NCBI RefSeq assembly: GCF_013815995.1
Contig: NZ_JACDFE010000005.1
Span: 11,384 to 45,514, forward strand
DNA from: Sporichthya sp.
Lineage (GTDB): Bacteria > Actinomycetota > Actinomycetes > Sporichthyales > Sporichthyaceae
Direction of reading: 5' to 3'
DNA length: 34,131 bases
Positions 25,696 through 34,045 of the stretch are shown here, one piece after another. The position numbers and the translations under genes are program-made. Position 1 is the first letter of the stretch, and each line of letters starts with the position of its first letter. The notes under the pieces are model-generated. The model saw only the letters and a list, made by a program, of their open reading frames with translations. It did not search any database and had not been told where the DNA came from.

Positions 25696-26808
25696 TCAGG
25701 CGAGGGTCTTGGCGAGCTCGGCGTCGATCGTGGCGAGCAGGCGGGTCTGGATCAGCGGGATGCCGATCCGGGCGATGATCTCGGCGAAGAATCCGCGGAC
25801 CACCATCCGGCGGGCCTCGGCCTCGGCGATGCCGCGCGACTGGAGGTAGAACAACTGCTCGTCGTCGAACCTTCCGGTGGCGCTCGCGTGCCCCGCACCG
25901 GCGACCTCGCCGGTGTAGATCTCCAGGTTCGGCACCGAGTCTGCTGACGCCCCGTCAGTGAGGATCAGGTTGCGGTTGAGCTCGTAGGTGTCGGTCCCGG
26001 TGGCGTTCTTGCCGATGATGACGTCACCGATCCACACGGTGTGCGCCTTGTCGCCCTGCAACGCGCCCTTGTAGGCCACGTTGCTCTTGCAGTTCGGCAC
26101 GGTGTGGTCGACGCGGAGGCGGTGCTCCAGGTGCTGACCGGCGTCGGCGAAGTAGAGCCCGAGCAGCTCCGCATCCCCGCCCGGCGCCGTGTAGTGCACC
26201 TGCGGGTAGAGCCGGACCACCGAGCCGCCGAAGGTCACCACGACTCCGCGCACGGTCGCGTCGCGACCGAGCATGATGCGCTGGTGGCCGAGGTGGACGG
26301 TGTCGTCGGCCCACTCCTGCAGGCTCACGAACGTCAGGTTCGCGCCGTCGCCGACATGCACCTCGACGGTGCCGGCGTAGGTGGCCGAGCCCTGGTGGTC
26401 GATCACCACCGTCGCGACCGCGAAGGGCTTGACGTCGATGACGATGTGGCCGTAGGCCACACCCTCGGCGCCCTGACCGCTCAGGGTCAGCACGGTGGGG
26501 GCAGGAGTCAGCTCCTGCGGAACCGTGATGACGGTGGCGGTGGTGAATCCTTCGAACGCCGCGGCCGCCACCCGGTCAGAAGGCGCGCCCGAACGGCCAA
26601 GCCTCGGATCGTCACGGCCGACGGTCTCAACGACGACGCCGTCAGGGGCGTCGACCTCGACCAGGACCTTGCCTTCGGGCTTGGCCGTGCCGTCGTGCAG
26701 ACCACGCAGGCGGCGCATCGGAGTGAAACGCCACTCCTCCTCGCGCCCGGTGGGCACGGGAAACTCCGTGGCGACGGTTCCAGCCGTCGCCATGTCAGTG
26801 CCGGGCAC
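25696..26808 (-). CDS. sufD: SufD subunit of the Fe-S cluster scaffold
   Basis: The 370-residue protein has the SufD N-terminus (EEEWRFTPMRRLRGL), a right-handed beta-helix body with runs such as VRLYPQVHYTAPGGDAELLGLYF, and the C-terminal FYLQSRGIAEAEARRMVVRGFFAEIIARI, which binds SufC. The GTG start overlaps the sufB TAG stop by one base (TAGTG), a tight translational link that keeps SufB and SufD in balance. Confidence 0.95.
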   Translation of the reverse strand: MPGTDMATAGTVATEFPVPTGREEEWRFTPMRRLRGLHDGTAKPEGKVLVEVDAPDGVVVETVGRDDPRLGRSGAPSDRVAAAAFEGFTTATVITVPQELTPAPTVLTLSGQGAEGVAYGHIVIDVKPFAVATVVIDHQGSATYAGTVEVHVGDGANLTFVSLQEWADDTVHLGHQRIMLGRDATVRGVVVTFGGSVVRLYPQVHYTAPGGDAELLGLYFADAGQHLEHRLRVDHTVPNCKSNVAYKGALQGDKAHTVWIGDVIIGKNATGTDTYELNRNLILTDGASADSVPNLEIYTGEVAGAGHASATGRFDDEQLFYLQSRGIAEAEARRMVVRGFFAEIIARIGIPLIQTRLLATIDAELAKTLA

Positions 26809-28220
26809 TAGCCCACGGCCCCTTCCATCTGAAGCTCGATCAGCCGGTTGAGCTCGAGCGCGTATTCCATCGGCAGCTCACGGGCGATCGGCTCCACGAA
26901 ACCGCGGACGATCATCGCCATGGCCTCGTCCTCGGTCATGCCGCGGCTCATCAGGTAGAACAACTGGTCCTCGGAGACCTTGGAGACCGTCGCCTCGTGG
27001 CCGAGGGCCACGTCGTCCTCGCGGACGTCGACGTAGGGGTAGGTGTCCGAGCGGCTGATCGTGTCGACCAGCAGCGCGTCGCAGCGCACCGTCGACTTGC
27101 TGTGGTGCGCGCCCTCCTGGACCTTGACCAGGCCACGGTAGGACGTGCGGCCACCGCCGCGCGCGACGGACTTGGACACGATCGCCGAGGAGGTGTGCGG
27201 CGCGGCGTGCACCATCTTGGCGCCGGCGTCCTGGTGCTGGCCCTCGCCGGCGAAGGCGATCGAGAGCACCTCGCCGTGGGCGTGCTCACCGGTCATCACG
27301 ACGCCCGGGTACTTCATCGTGACCTTGGAGCCGATGTTGCCGTCGATCCACTCCATGGTCGCGCCCTCTTGGGCGATGGCGCGCTTGGTGACCAGGTTGT
27401 AGACGTTGTTCGACCAGTTCTGGATGGTCGTGTACCGGCAGCGCGCGCCCTTCTTCACGATGATCTCGACGACCGCGGAGTGCAGCGAGTCCGAGGAGTA
27501 GATCGGCGCGGTGCAGCCTTCGACGTAGTGCACGTAGGCGCCCTCGTCGACGATGATCAGCGTCCGCTCGAACTGGCCCATGTTCTCGGTGTTGATCCGG
27601 AAGTAGGCCTGCAGCGGGATGTCGACCTTGACGTTCGGCGGCACGTAGATGAACGACCCACCGGACCACACGGCGGCGTTCAGCGCGGAGAACTTGTTGT
27701 CGCCGGCCGGGATGACCTTGCCGAAGTACTCCTTGAACAGCTCCGGGTGCTTCTTCAGACCGGTGTCGGTGTCGAGGAAGATGACGCCCTGCTCCTCGAG
27801 GTCCTCCCGGATCTGGTGGTAGACGACCTCCGACTCGTACTGCGCGGCGACACCGGAGACGAGGCGCTGCTTCTCGGCCTCCGGGATGCCCAGCCGGTCG
27901 TAGGTGTTCTTGATGTCGGCGGGCAGCTCGTCCCACGTCGTCGCCTGCTTCTCCGTCGACCGGACGAAGTACTTGATGTTGTCGAAGTGGATCCCCGACA
28001 GGTCCGAGCCCCACGTCGGCATCGGCTTCTTGTAGAAGAGCTTGAGACCCTTGAGCCGCTGCTCCAGCATCCACTCGGGCTCGTTCTTCAACCCGGAGAT
28101 GTTGCGGACGACCTCTTCGGACAGCCCGCGCCGGGCGGTGGCGCCGACGTCGTTGGCATCGGACCAACCGAAGTCGTATCGGCCGATGCCTTCGAGGGCA
28201 GTCTCGGTCGTGCTGGTCAT
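26808..28220 (-). CDS. sufB: SufB subunit of the Fe-S cluster scaffold
   Basis: The 470-residue protein is the main scaffold. It has the N-terminal [26 protein letters not shown], the core [49 protein letters not shown] with the conserved cysteines, and the C-terminal [25 protein letters not shown]. No intein is present, unlike some mycobacterial sufB genes. The ATG at 28220 has GGAAGG upstream and overlaps the sufR stop (ATGA). Confidence 0.97.
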   Translation of the reverse strand: MTSTTETALEGIGRYDFGWSDANDVGATARRGLSEEVVRNISGLKNEPEWMLEQRLKGLKLFYKKPMPTWGSDLSGIHFDNIKYFVRSTEKQATTWDELPADIKNTYDRLGIPEAEKQRLVSGVAAQYESEVVYHQIREDLEEQGVIFLDTDTGLKKHPELFKEYFGKVIPAGDNKFSALNAAVWSGGSFIYVPPNVKVDIPLQAYFRINTENMGQFERTLIIVDEGAYVHYVEGCTAPIYSSDSLHSAVVEIIVKKGARCRYTTIQNWSNNVYNLVTKRAIAQEGATMEWIDGNIGSKVTMKYPGVVMTGEHAHGEVLSIAFAGEGQHQDAGAKMVHAAPHTSSAIVSKSVARGGGRTSYRGLVKVQEGAHHSKSTVRCDALLVDTISRSDTYPYVDVREDDVALGHEATVSKVSEDQLFYLMSRGMTEDEAMAMIVRGFVEPIARELPMEYALELNRLIELQMEGAVG

Positions 28221-28936
28221 GACGTGGTCCTTCCGGTCGGTACATAGGTGGTGCAGACGCCGTCACCGTGGGCGATGGTGGCGAGTCGCTGGACATGCGT
28301 GCCGAGCAGGCGACCGAACGCCGCCGTCTCGGCCTCGCACAACTGGGGGAACTCCTCGGCGACGTGAGCCACCGGGCAGTGGTGCTGACAGACCTGCTCG
28401 CCGGCCGCGCCACCCGGGGCGGGGCGCACGCTGGCGGCGTAACCGTCCGCGGACAGGGCCTCGGCGAGGACGGCGGCCCGGTCGGCCGGGGCGACGGCGG
28501 CCAGCTGTGGCCGGTAGCGCTCCTCGATCTCGGCGACCCGGCGGATTGCGAACGCCTCGACGGCATGCGCGCCGGCGGTCTCGGCCAGAAAGCGCAGCGC
28601 CGAGGTGGCCAGGTCGTCGTAGGCCTGAACGAAGTGGTGGCGGCCGGTGTCGGTGACGACGAAGACCTTGGCCGGGCGGCCGCGGCCGCGTGAGGCCTGC
28701 CCGCGCTGCTCGGCCTCGGTGATCAGGCCGTCGGCCAGCAGGGCGTCGAGGTGCCGACGGACCGCGGCCGGGGTGAGTTCGAGCTGCTGGGCCAGATCCG
28801 CCGCGGTGGTCCGGCCATGCTCCAGGATGACCCGGGCGACCCGCTCGCGGGTGCCGGCGGTGACGTCCTCGACCGGCCCCAGGTCACGCGCCGAACTGCC
28901 CTGGTCGAGGGCGCGGTCGTCGCGGACGGTTTTCAC
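28217..28936 (-). CDS. sufR: SufR-type iron-sulfur transcriptional regulator
   Basis: The 239-residue protein has an N-terminal winged helix ([44 protein letters not shown]) with a basic wing [16 protein letters not shown], and a C-terminal cluster site [18 protein letters not shown] followed by GDGVCTTY, matching SufR/Rv1460. SufR senses its own Fe-S cluster and represses the operon when clusters are sufficient. I start at the GTG at 28936 (VKTVRDD); the track start at 29113 runs through the promoter region. A GTG about 24 nt further upstream is possible. It is the first gene of the operon, so control is autoregulatory. Confidence 0.92.
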   Translation of the reverse strand: MKTVRDDRALDQGSSARDLGPVEDVTAGTRERVARVILEHGRTTAADLAQQLELTPAAVRRHLDALLADGLITEAEQRGQASRGRGRPAKVFVVTDTGRHHFVQAYDDLATSALRFLAETAGAHAVEAFAIRRVAEIEERYRPQLAAVAPADRAAVLAEALSADGYAASVRPAPGGAAGEQVCQHHCPVAHVAEEFPQLCEAETAAFGRLLGTHVQRLATIAHGDGVCTTYVPTGRTTS

Positions 28937-28990
28937 AACACCGATGTTACCTAATTCCACGGCGTTGCCCAACCCAAAACGGACAACTTC

Positions 28991-28996
28991 AGCATA
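28991..28996 (-). promoter_or_regulatory. Putative -10 box of the suf operon
   Basis: TATGCT on the minus strand, preceded by TTGGATC. The implied leader is about 50 nt, and the iron-box-like palindrome covers the expected -35. A short AACA-N4-TGTT repeat at 28937-28948 sits by the sufR start and could be a SufR site. Confidence 0.45.
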
Positions 28997-29006
28997 GATC
29001 CAACAC

Positions 29007-29025
29007 GTAGGCAAGGCTTGCCTAA
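29007..29025. promoter_or_regulatory. IdeR/DtxR-like iron box upstream of the suf operon
   Basis: GTAGGCAAGGCTTGCCTAA contains TAGGCAAG-G-CTTGCCTA, with perfect 8-bp arms. It matches the IdeR/DtxR consensus TTAGGTTAGGCTAACCTAA at 14 of 19 positions, including the outer TAGG and CCTAA blocks. It lies between divergent sufR and the ABC exporter, 71 nt from the sufR start and 51 nt from the ATPase start, so it could act on either. Confidence 0.6.
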
Positions 29026-29062
29026 CTAAATCACCCGTCCGGAGGCATGCTCGGTCGATCCC

Positions 29063-29068
29063 TACACT
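29063..29068 (+). promoter_or_regulatory. Putative leaderless -10 box of the ABC exporter operon
   Basis: TACACT lies 7 nt before the GTG at 29076, with GACCGCC between them and no ribosome site. Confidence 0.5.
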
Positions 29069-29075
29069 GACCGCC

Positions 29076-29999
29076 GTGTCCGGGCCCGCCATCGAGATCT
29101 CCGGCCTGCGCAAGAGCTACGGCGGGCGGGCGGCGGTCGACGGGCTCGATCTCACCGTGCCGCGCGGCGGGGTGACCGCCGTCCTCGGGCCTAACGGGGC
29201 GGGCAAGACCACGACGCTGGAGATCTGTTCCGGGCTGCGGGTGGCCGACGCCGGATCGGTTCAGGTTCTGGGCCTGGATCCGCGCCGCGACCACGCCGCG
29301 TTGCGACCCCGGATCGGGGTGATGCTGCAGGCCGGCGGGGTGTACTCCGGCGCGAAGCCGGAAGAGATGCTGCGTCACGTCGCGGCGCTGCACGCGAACC
29401 CGCTGGACCCGGCGGCGCTGCTCGACCTGCTCGGCCTGCAGGATGCGCGGCGCACCACCTACCGGCGGATGTCCGGCGGGGAAAAGCAACTGCTCGCCCT
29501 CGGGCTGGCCGTCATCGGGCGCCCCGAACTGGCCTTCCTCGACGAACCGACCGCAGGCCTGGACCCGCACGCCCGCCGCCGCACCTGGGACCTGATCTCC
29601 TCGCTGCGCGAGCACGGCGTCACCGTCGTGCTCACCACGCACCTGCTGGACGAGGCGGAAGCGTTGGCCGACCAGGTGCACATCGTCGATCACGGCCGGG
29701 TGATCGCCGGCGGCACGCCCGCCGAGCTGACCCGGGTGGGGGTGTCCAACTCACTCACCTTCCGTGCCCCGGGCGGCCTGCCGGTGGCGGCGCTCACCGG
29801 CGCGTTGCCCGAGGGGACCGTGGCCACCGAGCCCTCCCCCGGCGTCTATGTGGTGTCGGGCCCGATGGACCCGACCACGCTGGCCGCGGTGACCTCCTGG
29901 TGCGCCGACCTGGGCGTGATGCCGGATGGGCTCCTCGTGGAACGCCGCAGCCTGGAGGACGTCTTCCTGGACCTGACCGGACGGGGGTTGGAGCCATGA
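29076..29999 (+). CDS. ABC-2 type exporter ATPase (Rv1458c-like position)
   Basis: The 307-residue ATPase has Walker A GPNGAGKTT, signature MSGGEKQLLALG (LSGGQ replaced by MSGGE), Walker B LAFLDEPTAGLDPHARR and TTHLLDEAEALADQVHIV. The C-terminal 90 residues follow the DrrA-like pattern of ABC-2 exporters. It pairs with the overlapping permease gene. In mycobacteria a similar ATPase-permease-CtaA set lies divergent from sufR, but there a mannosyltransferase gene intervenes; none is here. The substrate is unknown. The GTG start fits a leaderless promoter. Confidence 0.9.
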   Translation: MSGPAIEISGLRKSYGGRAAVDGLDLTVPRGGVTAVLGPNGAGKTTTLEICSGLRVADAGSVQVLGLDPRRDHAALRPRIGVMLQAGGVYSGAKPEEMLRHVAALHANPLDPAALLDLLGLQDARRTTYRRMSGGEKQLLALGLAVIGRPELAFLDEPTAGLDPHARRRTWDLISSLREHGVTVVLTTHLLDEAEALADQVHIVDHGRVIAGGTPAELTRVGVSNSLTFRAPGGLPVAALTGALPEGTVATEPSPGVYVVSGPMDPTTLAAVTSWCADLGVMPDGLLVERRSLEDVFLDLTGRGLEP

Positions 30000-30757
30000 G
30001 CCTGGACCTGTCCCCCGCGCCCGGCGCGGCGCCGGTCGCGCGGATGGTGCGCGCCCAGGCAGCCTTCGAGACCCGGATGATGCTGCGCAACGGCGAGAAC
30101 CTGCTGCTCACCGTCATCATCCCGACGTTGTTGCTGGTGCTGTTCTCGGCCGTCGACGTCGTCGACACCGGCCCCGGCGAGCGGGTCGACTTCCTCGCCC
30201 CCGGCATCCTCGCCCTGGCCGTGATGTCGACGGCGTTCACCGGGCAGGCCATCGCGACGGGGTTCGAGCGCCGGTACGGGGTGCTCAAGCGGCTCGGGGT
30301 CAGCCCGTTGCCGCGATGGGCGCTGCTGGCCGGCAAGACCCTCTCGGTGCTCGTGGTCATCGGGCTGCAGCTGATGCTGCTGGTCGCGACGGCCTTCGCG
30401 CTCGGCTGGGACCCTTCCGGTGACGTCGCCATGGTGGTCCCGCTGCTGCTGATCGGGACCGCGGCGTTCAGCGGCCTGGGCCTGCTGATGGCCGGCACGC
30501 TGCGGGCCGAGGCCACCCTGGCCGCAGCGAATCTGGTCTACCTGGTGCTGCTGATGTGCGGCGGCATCGTGATCCCGCTGGACAAGTTCGGCGGCGCCGA
30601 GGACGTGCTCGAGCTGACCCCCGCCGCCGCCCTCGCCACCGGCCTGCGCGACGTGCTCACCGGCACCGACGCCACCCCGTGGTCCGCCCTGCTCGTGCTG
30701 ACCGCCTGGGCCGCTCTGGCCTTGGCCGCCGCCGCCCGCTGGTTCCGCTGGGAGTAA
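29996..30757 (+). CDS. ABC-2 type permease
   Basis: The 253-residue membrane protein has six helices: NLLLTVIIPTLLLVLFS, then ILALAVMSTAFTGQAIATGF, LLAGKTLSVLVVIGLQLMLLVATAFAL, VVPLLLIGTAAFSGLGLLMAG, a segment around NLVYLVLLMCGGIVIPL, and a final one at the C-terminus. The loop ERRYGVLKRLGVSPLPRW after helix 2 is the usual ATPase contact of ABC-2 permeases. I start at the ATG at 29996, which overlaps the ATPase stop (ATGA), not at the upstream out-of-frame extension in the track. Confidence 0.9.
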   Translation: MSLDLSPAPGAAPVARMVRAQAAFETRMMLRNGENLLLTVIIPTLLLVLFSAVDVVDTGPGERVDFLAPGILALAVMSTAFTGQAIATGFERRYGVLKRLGVSPLPRWALLAGKTLSVLVVIGLQLMLLVATAFALGWDPSGDVAMVVPLLLIGTAAFSGLGLLMAGTLRAEATLAAANLVYLVLLMCGGIVIPLDKFGGAEDVLELTPAAALATGLRDVLTGTDATPWSALLVLTAWAALALAAAARWFRWE

Positions 30758-30761
30758 CCCC

Positions 30762-30821
30762 ACTCTGGTCGCGCGCTCGGGCCATCGCCTCGCCGCGATA
30801 GCCCTGCACCGCGGCCAGAGT
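30762..30821. repeat. ACTCTGG...CCAGAGT long imperfect hairpin, copy 1
   Basis: ACTCTGG (30762-30768) pairs with CCAGAGT (30815-30821). Further pairing, CGCG/CGCG, GGGC/GCCC and ATCG/CGAT, extends the stem toward the centre with internal loops. It starts 5 nt past the permease stop and ends before the ctaA promoter, so it could terminate the ABC operon. A related copy lies at 33025-33084. Confidence 0.65.
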
Positions 30822-30837
30822 CGCCGATCGGCCCGCC

Positions 30838-30843
30838 TACGAT
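30838..30843 (+). promoter_or_regulatory. Putative leaderless -10 box of ctaA
   Basis: TACGAT lies 6 nt before the GTG at 30850, with GACGCG between them. The hairpin at 30762-30821 ends just upstream and may overlap the -35 region. Confidence 0.5.
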
Positions 30844-30849
30844 GACGCG

Positions 30850-31797
30850 GTGACGACGACTTCCGAGCGCTTCCGGCCCGGGACGCTGGGGCTGCGACGG
30901 CTGGCGTTGGCCTCGATCGTCGCGAACCTCGGCATCGTGGTGACCGGCGGCGCGGTGCGCCTGACCGGCTCCGGCCTGGGCTGCCCGACCTGGCCGCGCT
31001 GCCAGGAGGACTCCTTCGTCCCGACCGGCGAACTGGGCCTGCACGAGCAGATCGAGTTCGGTAACCGGATGCTCACCTACGTCCTCGGCGCGGTGGCGCT
31101 GGCGACCCTGATCGGCGCTTTCCGTTCCCGCCCCGCGCGGGCCGACATCCGTCGGCTGGCGCTGGTGCTGTTCATCGGCATCCCGACCCAGGCCGTCATC
31201 GGCGGGATCTCCGTCCTCACCGACCTGAACCCGTGGGTCGTCATGGGTCACCTGATGCTCTCGATGGTGCTGGTCGGCCTGTCCACAGTGCTCTATCGCC
31301 GGATCGGCGAAGGTGACGCTCCCCCGGCCCGACTGGTGCCGGAGGCGGCCCAGCGACTGGCGCTCGGCCTGCTCGCCCTGACCGCCGTCGTCCTCTACCT
31401 CGGCACGGTCGTGACCGGCAGCGGCCCGCACGCCGGGGACGTCGACGCGCCGCGCACCGGCCTCGACACCCACGTGTTCTCGATGGTCCACGCCGACTCG
31501 GTGATCGCCCTCGTCCTCGGCACCGTCGCGCTCAACGTCCTGCTGACCCGCAGCGGCGCCCCGCGCCCGGTCGTGGTCGCGGCCCGGGTGATGCTCGCGG
31601 TTCAGCTGGCGCAGGGCACCGTCGGTTACGTCCAGTACTTCACCGACCTGCCCGAGGTTCTCGTCGGACTGCACATGTTCGGCGCCGGCTGCCTGGTGAT
31701 CGCGACCGTCCGGCTCGTGCTCGCGACCCGGGTCCGCCCGGCCGCCTCGCCCGCCCTCGACGGGGGCATCACCGACCAGATCCCCGTCCCGGCCTGA
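30850..31797 (+). CDS. ctaA: Heme A synthase (COX15/CtaA)
   Basis: The 315-residue membrane protein has eight helices and the CtaA marks: NLGIVVTGGAVRLTGSGLGCPTWPRC with the conserved cysteine pair of the first loop, HEQIEFGNRMLTY (first His of the N-half), VVMGHLMLSM, and in the second half HVFSMVHADSVIALV and LVGLHMFGAGCLV with the paired heme ligands. It oxidises the methyl group of heme O to make heme A for the aa3 oxidase. Its place next to the SUF and ABC genes matches the Rv1456c region. The GTG start is supported by a leaderless box. Confidence 0.95.
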   Translation: MTTTSERFRPGTLGLRRLALASIVANLGIVVTGGAVRLTGSGLGCPTWPRCQEDSFVPTGELGLHEQIEFGNRMLTYVLGAVALATLIGAFRSRPARADIRRLALVLFIGIPTQAVIGGISVLTDLNPWVVMGHLMLSMVLVGLSTVLYRRIGEGDAPPARLVPEAAQRLALGLLALTAVVLYLGTVVTGSGPHAGDVDAPRTGLDTHVFSMVHADSVIALVLGTVALNVLLTRSGAPRPVVVAARVMLAVQLAQGTVGYVQYFTDLPEVLVGLHMFGAGCLVIATVRLVLATRVRPAASPALDGGITDQIPVPA

Positions 31798-31894
31798 CGG
31801 TCGTCCACAGCCCAGTCGCGAGGTCGAGGGTCATGTCGGTAGCCGGTGCAACGCTCCACCCGCGTCGACCGACGGCGCGGAGGGGCGGGACGCG

Positions 31895-32617
31895 ATGAGC
31901 ATCAACGGGGTAGCGCCGGATCGGGCCAAGTACCTCGCCCGGGTACGGGCACTGCTGGCCAAGGCCGAGTCCACGACGTTCGAGGAGGAGGCCGACGCGC
32001 TCACGGCGAAGGCCCAGGAGCTGATCACCAAGTACGCACTGGAGGCGCTGCTCGCAAGCGAGACGATGGAGCCGGGCAACGGGAACGGCGTCGAGACCCG
32101 TCGTTTGATTCTGAACGCGCCGTACGTGTCGGCGAAGGCGTCGTTGGTCGACGCGGTTGCGGGCGCCAACCGCTGCCGCTGCGTGTTCACCCCGGCCGAC
32201 GACCTGGTCACCCTCCTCGGCACCCCGGGTGACCTGGACGCGGTGGATCTGCTGACGACGTCGTTGCTCACCCAGGCCGAGGTCGCGATGCGCCAGCACC
32301 GCCGCGAGTTCGGCTACGGCGGCTCGTCGACGATCAAGTCCTTCCGCCGCGCCTTCCTGCTCGCCTTCGCCGTGCGGATCCGTCAGCGCCTGGCCGAGGC
32401 CGCCGCCGCCGTCGTTGCCGAATCCGCCGACCGGGACCGCCTCCTGCCTGTCCTGACCCGGCATGCCGCGGAGGTCGACGCCCGGGTCGCCGAACTGTTC
32501 CCGACACTGCGCACCGCACGGCGGTCCACGGTGTCGAACTCCGCCGGCTGGGCCGCCGGCAAAGCCGCTGCGGACCGCGCGCGTCTGCACAAGCGGCGGC
32601 CGGTCGGTCCCAGCTGA
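31895..32617 (+). CDS. DUF2786 domain protein
   Basis: The 240-residue protein opens with DRAKYLARVRALLAKAESTTFEEEADALTAKAQELITKYAL, the DUF2786 signature helical pair. The rest is helical with FGYGGSSTIKSFRRAFLLAFAVRIRQRL and a basic C-terminus (AGKAAADRARLHKRRP). No catalytic residues are known for the family; similar proteins occur on phages and chromosomes. The ATG at 31895 has GGAGG eleven nt upstream, a slightly long gap. Nothing is seen in 31798-31894 apart from that site. Confidence 0.85.
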   Translation: MSINGVAPDRAKYLARVRALLAKAESTTFEEEADALTAKAQELITKYALEALLASETMEPGNGNGVETRRLILNAPYVSAKASLVDAVAGANRCRCVFTPADDLVTLLGTPGDLDAVDLLTTSLLTQAEVAMRQHRREFGYGGSSTIKSFRRAFLLAFAVRIRQRLAEAAAAVVAESADRDRLLPVLTRHAAEVDARVAELFPTLRTARRSTVSNSAGWAAGKAAADRARLHKRRPVGPS

Positions 32618-32704
32618 CTCAGGGAACGCGGCCCTCGAGCTTCGGTCGCATGACAACGCTCTCCTGCTCGTTCGCGTCCGTACGGGCACCCACGAACACA
32701 CGCT

Positions 32705-32723
32705 CTCCGCGCCTGGCGCGGAG
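32705..32723. terminator. 9-bp inverted repeat downstream of DUF2786
   Basis: CTCCGCGCC and GGCGCGGAG flank a single T. The effective hairpin would lose pairs to form a loop. It is followed on the plus strand by GCAAAAG, and no T-run is present. It may terminate the DUF2786 transcript, 88 nt after the stop. Confidence 0.3.
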
Positions 32724-32829
32724 GCAAAAGAGCCGCCGCCGACACGAGTTGTCCACAGATCCGCAACCGACGGTCGCGTAACCACCGGCGTCCGGGGTTC
32801 CCTCGCCCGACACGAGCGAGGGGGACCTG

Positions 32830-33006
32830 ATGAGCCGGCGGGGCAAACGAGAAGCGGACGTCATCCTGGGCGCGTTCGCGCGACGGGATCCGACTGACGA
32901 GGTGCGCCAACAGCTGCGCTGCAAGGACGCGGAGGTCATCGCCTTCGCGCCCTATCTGGCCGCTCGGCGGGGACATCCAAGCTCGACGCCGACCAAGCCC
33001 GCGTGA
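32830..33006 (+). CDS. 58-residue hypothetical protein, absent from the ORF track
   Basis: An ATG at 32830 with GAGGGGG six nt upstream opens a 58-codon frame ending in TGA at 33004-33006. The product is basic (MSRRGKREADVILGAFARRD...) with one Cys, and is probably two short helices with a disordered Pro/Ser/Thr tail. Codon third positions are strongly GC-rich over the first 50 codons, as in real genes here. I recognise no family. A hairpin of the ACTCTGG type follows after 18 nt. Confidence 0.5.
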   Translation: MSRRGKREADVILGAFARRDPTDEVRQQLRCKDAEVIAFAPYLAARRGHPSSTPTKPA

Positions 33007-33024
33007 CGCCGTGGCTACCCACCC

Positions 33025-33084
33025 ACTCTGGCTGCGTGGGCGGTCTATCCGTAGCCCGGCATAGCCCGTCCGCGCGCCCAGAGT
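33025..33084. repeat. ACTCTGG...CCAGAGT long imperfect hairpin, copy 2
   Basis: ACTCTGG (33025-33031) and CCAGAGT (33078-33084) frame a stem continued by GCG(T)GG(G)CGG paired with CCG(T)CC(G)CGC and CTAT with ATAG. The ends CCCACTCTGG and CCAGAGTCG and a central ATAGCCC are shared with copy 1 at 30762-30821. Confidence 0.65.
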
Positions 33085-33110
33085 CGGTCGCAAACCGAGG
33101 GGAGCGTTAG

Positions 33111-34010
33111 GTGGCGCCGCGTGCCTTCGTCCCACCGGAGCTGACGATCGGGCCGTTCACCCGTCGCACCGGACTGGCGGCCGGCCTGTCCCCTGAACAA
33201 CTTCGATCCCGCTGTTGGGTTCGCCTCTTCCGAGACGTCTACCTCCACGTCGCGATCCCCCTCACCGACAAAGTTCGGTTCGAGGCGGCCCGTCTCGCGC
33301 TGCCACCGGGCGCCGTCGCCACCGATCGCACAGCGGCCTGGTTGTTCGGCCTCTGGACCCCGCGCCCGGGCACACCGGTTCCGATGGAGTTCGGCGCACC
33401 TCGCGAGCGCGGCGCGCACTCGCGCGCCGGGGTCCGGAGCCGGCGGCTCACGCTCGACGAGGGCGACGTAGACCTCTGGAACGGGGTGCCTGTGACCACA
33501 CCGGAGCGCACCTGCTTCGGCCTGATGGCGAGAGCGAATGCCACCGAGAGCGTGGTGTGGGCCGACTCGTTCCTCCACGCCGGGTTGGTTACGCGCAGTG
33601 GAATGACGCGGTACGCCGACGAGCGACCGCGCCGCCCGTACGTGGCGCACGTCCGTGACGCACTCGCGCTGTCCCGGCCCGGTGCCGCGTCGCCTATGGA
33701 AACGCGACTCCGCCTTGTCGTGGTCGTCTACGGCGGCCTGCCCGAGCCGCCACTTCTCAACGAGGCCGTGTACGACGAGAAGGGGAACTTCCTCGGCAAG
33801 CCCGACATCGGGTACCTCCGCCCGGACTTCGGCCTGGAGTACGACGGCGACTACCACCGCGACCCGGATCAGCGCGCCGCCGACAATGTGAGGGAGAACG
33901 GTCTCGTCGTCGCGAACTTCCCGCTGCTCCGCTACGGGGCCTACGACGTGTACCAGCGGCCCGATCGCATCGTCGCCGAGGTCAGCGCGATGCTCCGCCG
34001 CGCGGCCTAG
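33111..34010 (+). CDS. AbiEi-like N-terminal domain with DUF559-type endonuclease fold
   Basis: The 299-residue protein has a winged-helix-like start (LSPEQLRSRCWVRLFRDVYLH) like the antitoxin domain found in AbiEi-family proteins, a middle region (TTPERTCFGLMAR), and a C-terminal PD-(D/E)XK-like domain: SPMETRLRLVVVVYGGLPEPPLLN, then FLGKPDIGYLRPDFGLEYDGDYHRD, and FPLLRYGAYDVYQRPDRIVAEV. D in KPDIGY and E in LEYDGD fit the nuclease core. Such genes are common solitary actinobacterial loci of unknown role. The GTG start has GAGGGGAG six nt upstream. Its TAG stop lies at the edge of the IS630-like element. Confidence 0.75.
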   Translation: MAPRAFVPPELTIGPFTRRTGLAAGLSPEQLRSRCWVRLFRDVYLHVAIPLTDKVRFEAARLALPPGAVATDRTAAWLFGLWTPRPGTPVPMEFGAPRERGAHSRAGVRSRRLTLDEGDVDLWNGVPVTTPERTCFGLMARANATESVVWADSFLHAGLVTRSGMTRYADERPRRPYVAHVRDALALSRPGAASPMETRLRLVVVVYGGLPEPPLLNEAVYDEKGNFLGKPDIGYLRPDFGLEYDGDYHRDPDQRAADNVRENGLVVANFPLLRYGAYDVYQRPDRIVAEVSAMLRRAA

Positions 34011-34034
34011 TGGTCTGTCTGTGAATTAGCGCGG

Positions 34035-34040
34035 TATGAT
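34035..34040 (+). promoter_or_regulatory. Putative -10 box of the transposase gene
   Basis: TATGAT, a near-consensus -10, lies 5 nt before the ATG at 34046. This suggests a leaderless transposase mRNA. Confidence 0.5.
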
Positions 34041-34045
34041 TGATC

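Noticed and set aside
32619-32939. 106-codon minus-strand ORF in the DUF2786-endonuclease gap
   Set aside because: Ser/Arg-rich product with no ribosome site; it overlaps the better-supported 58-codon plus-strand ORF.
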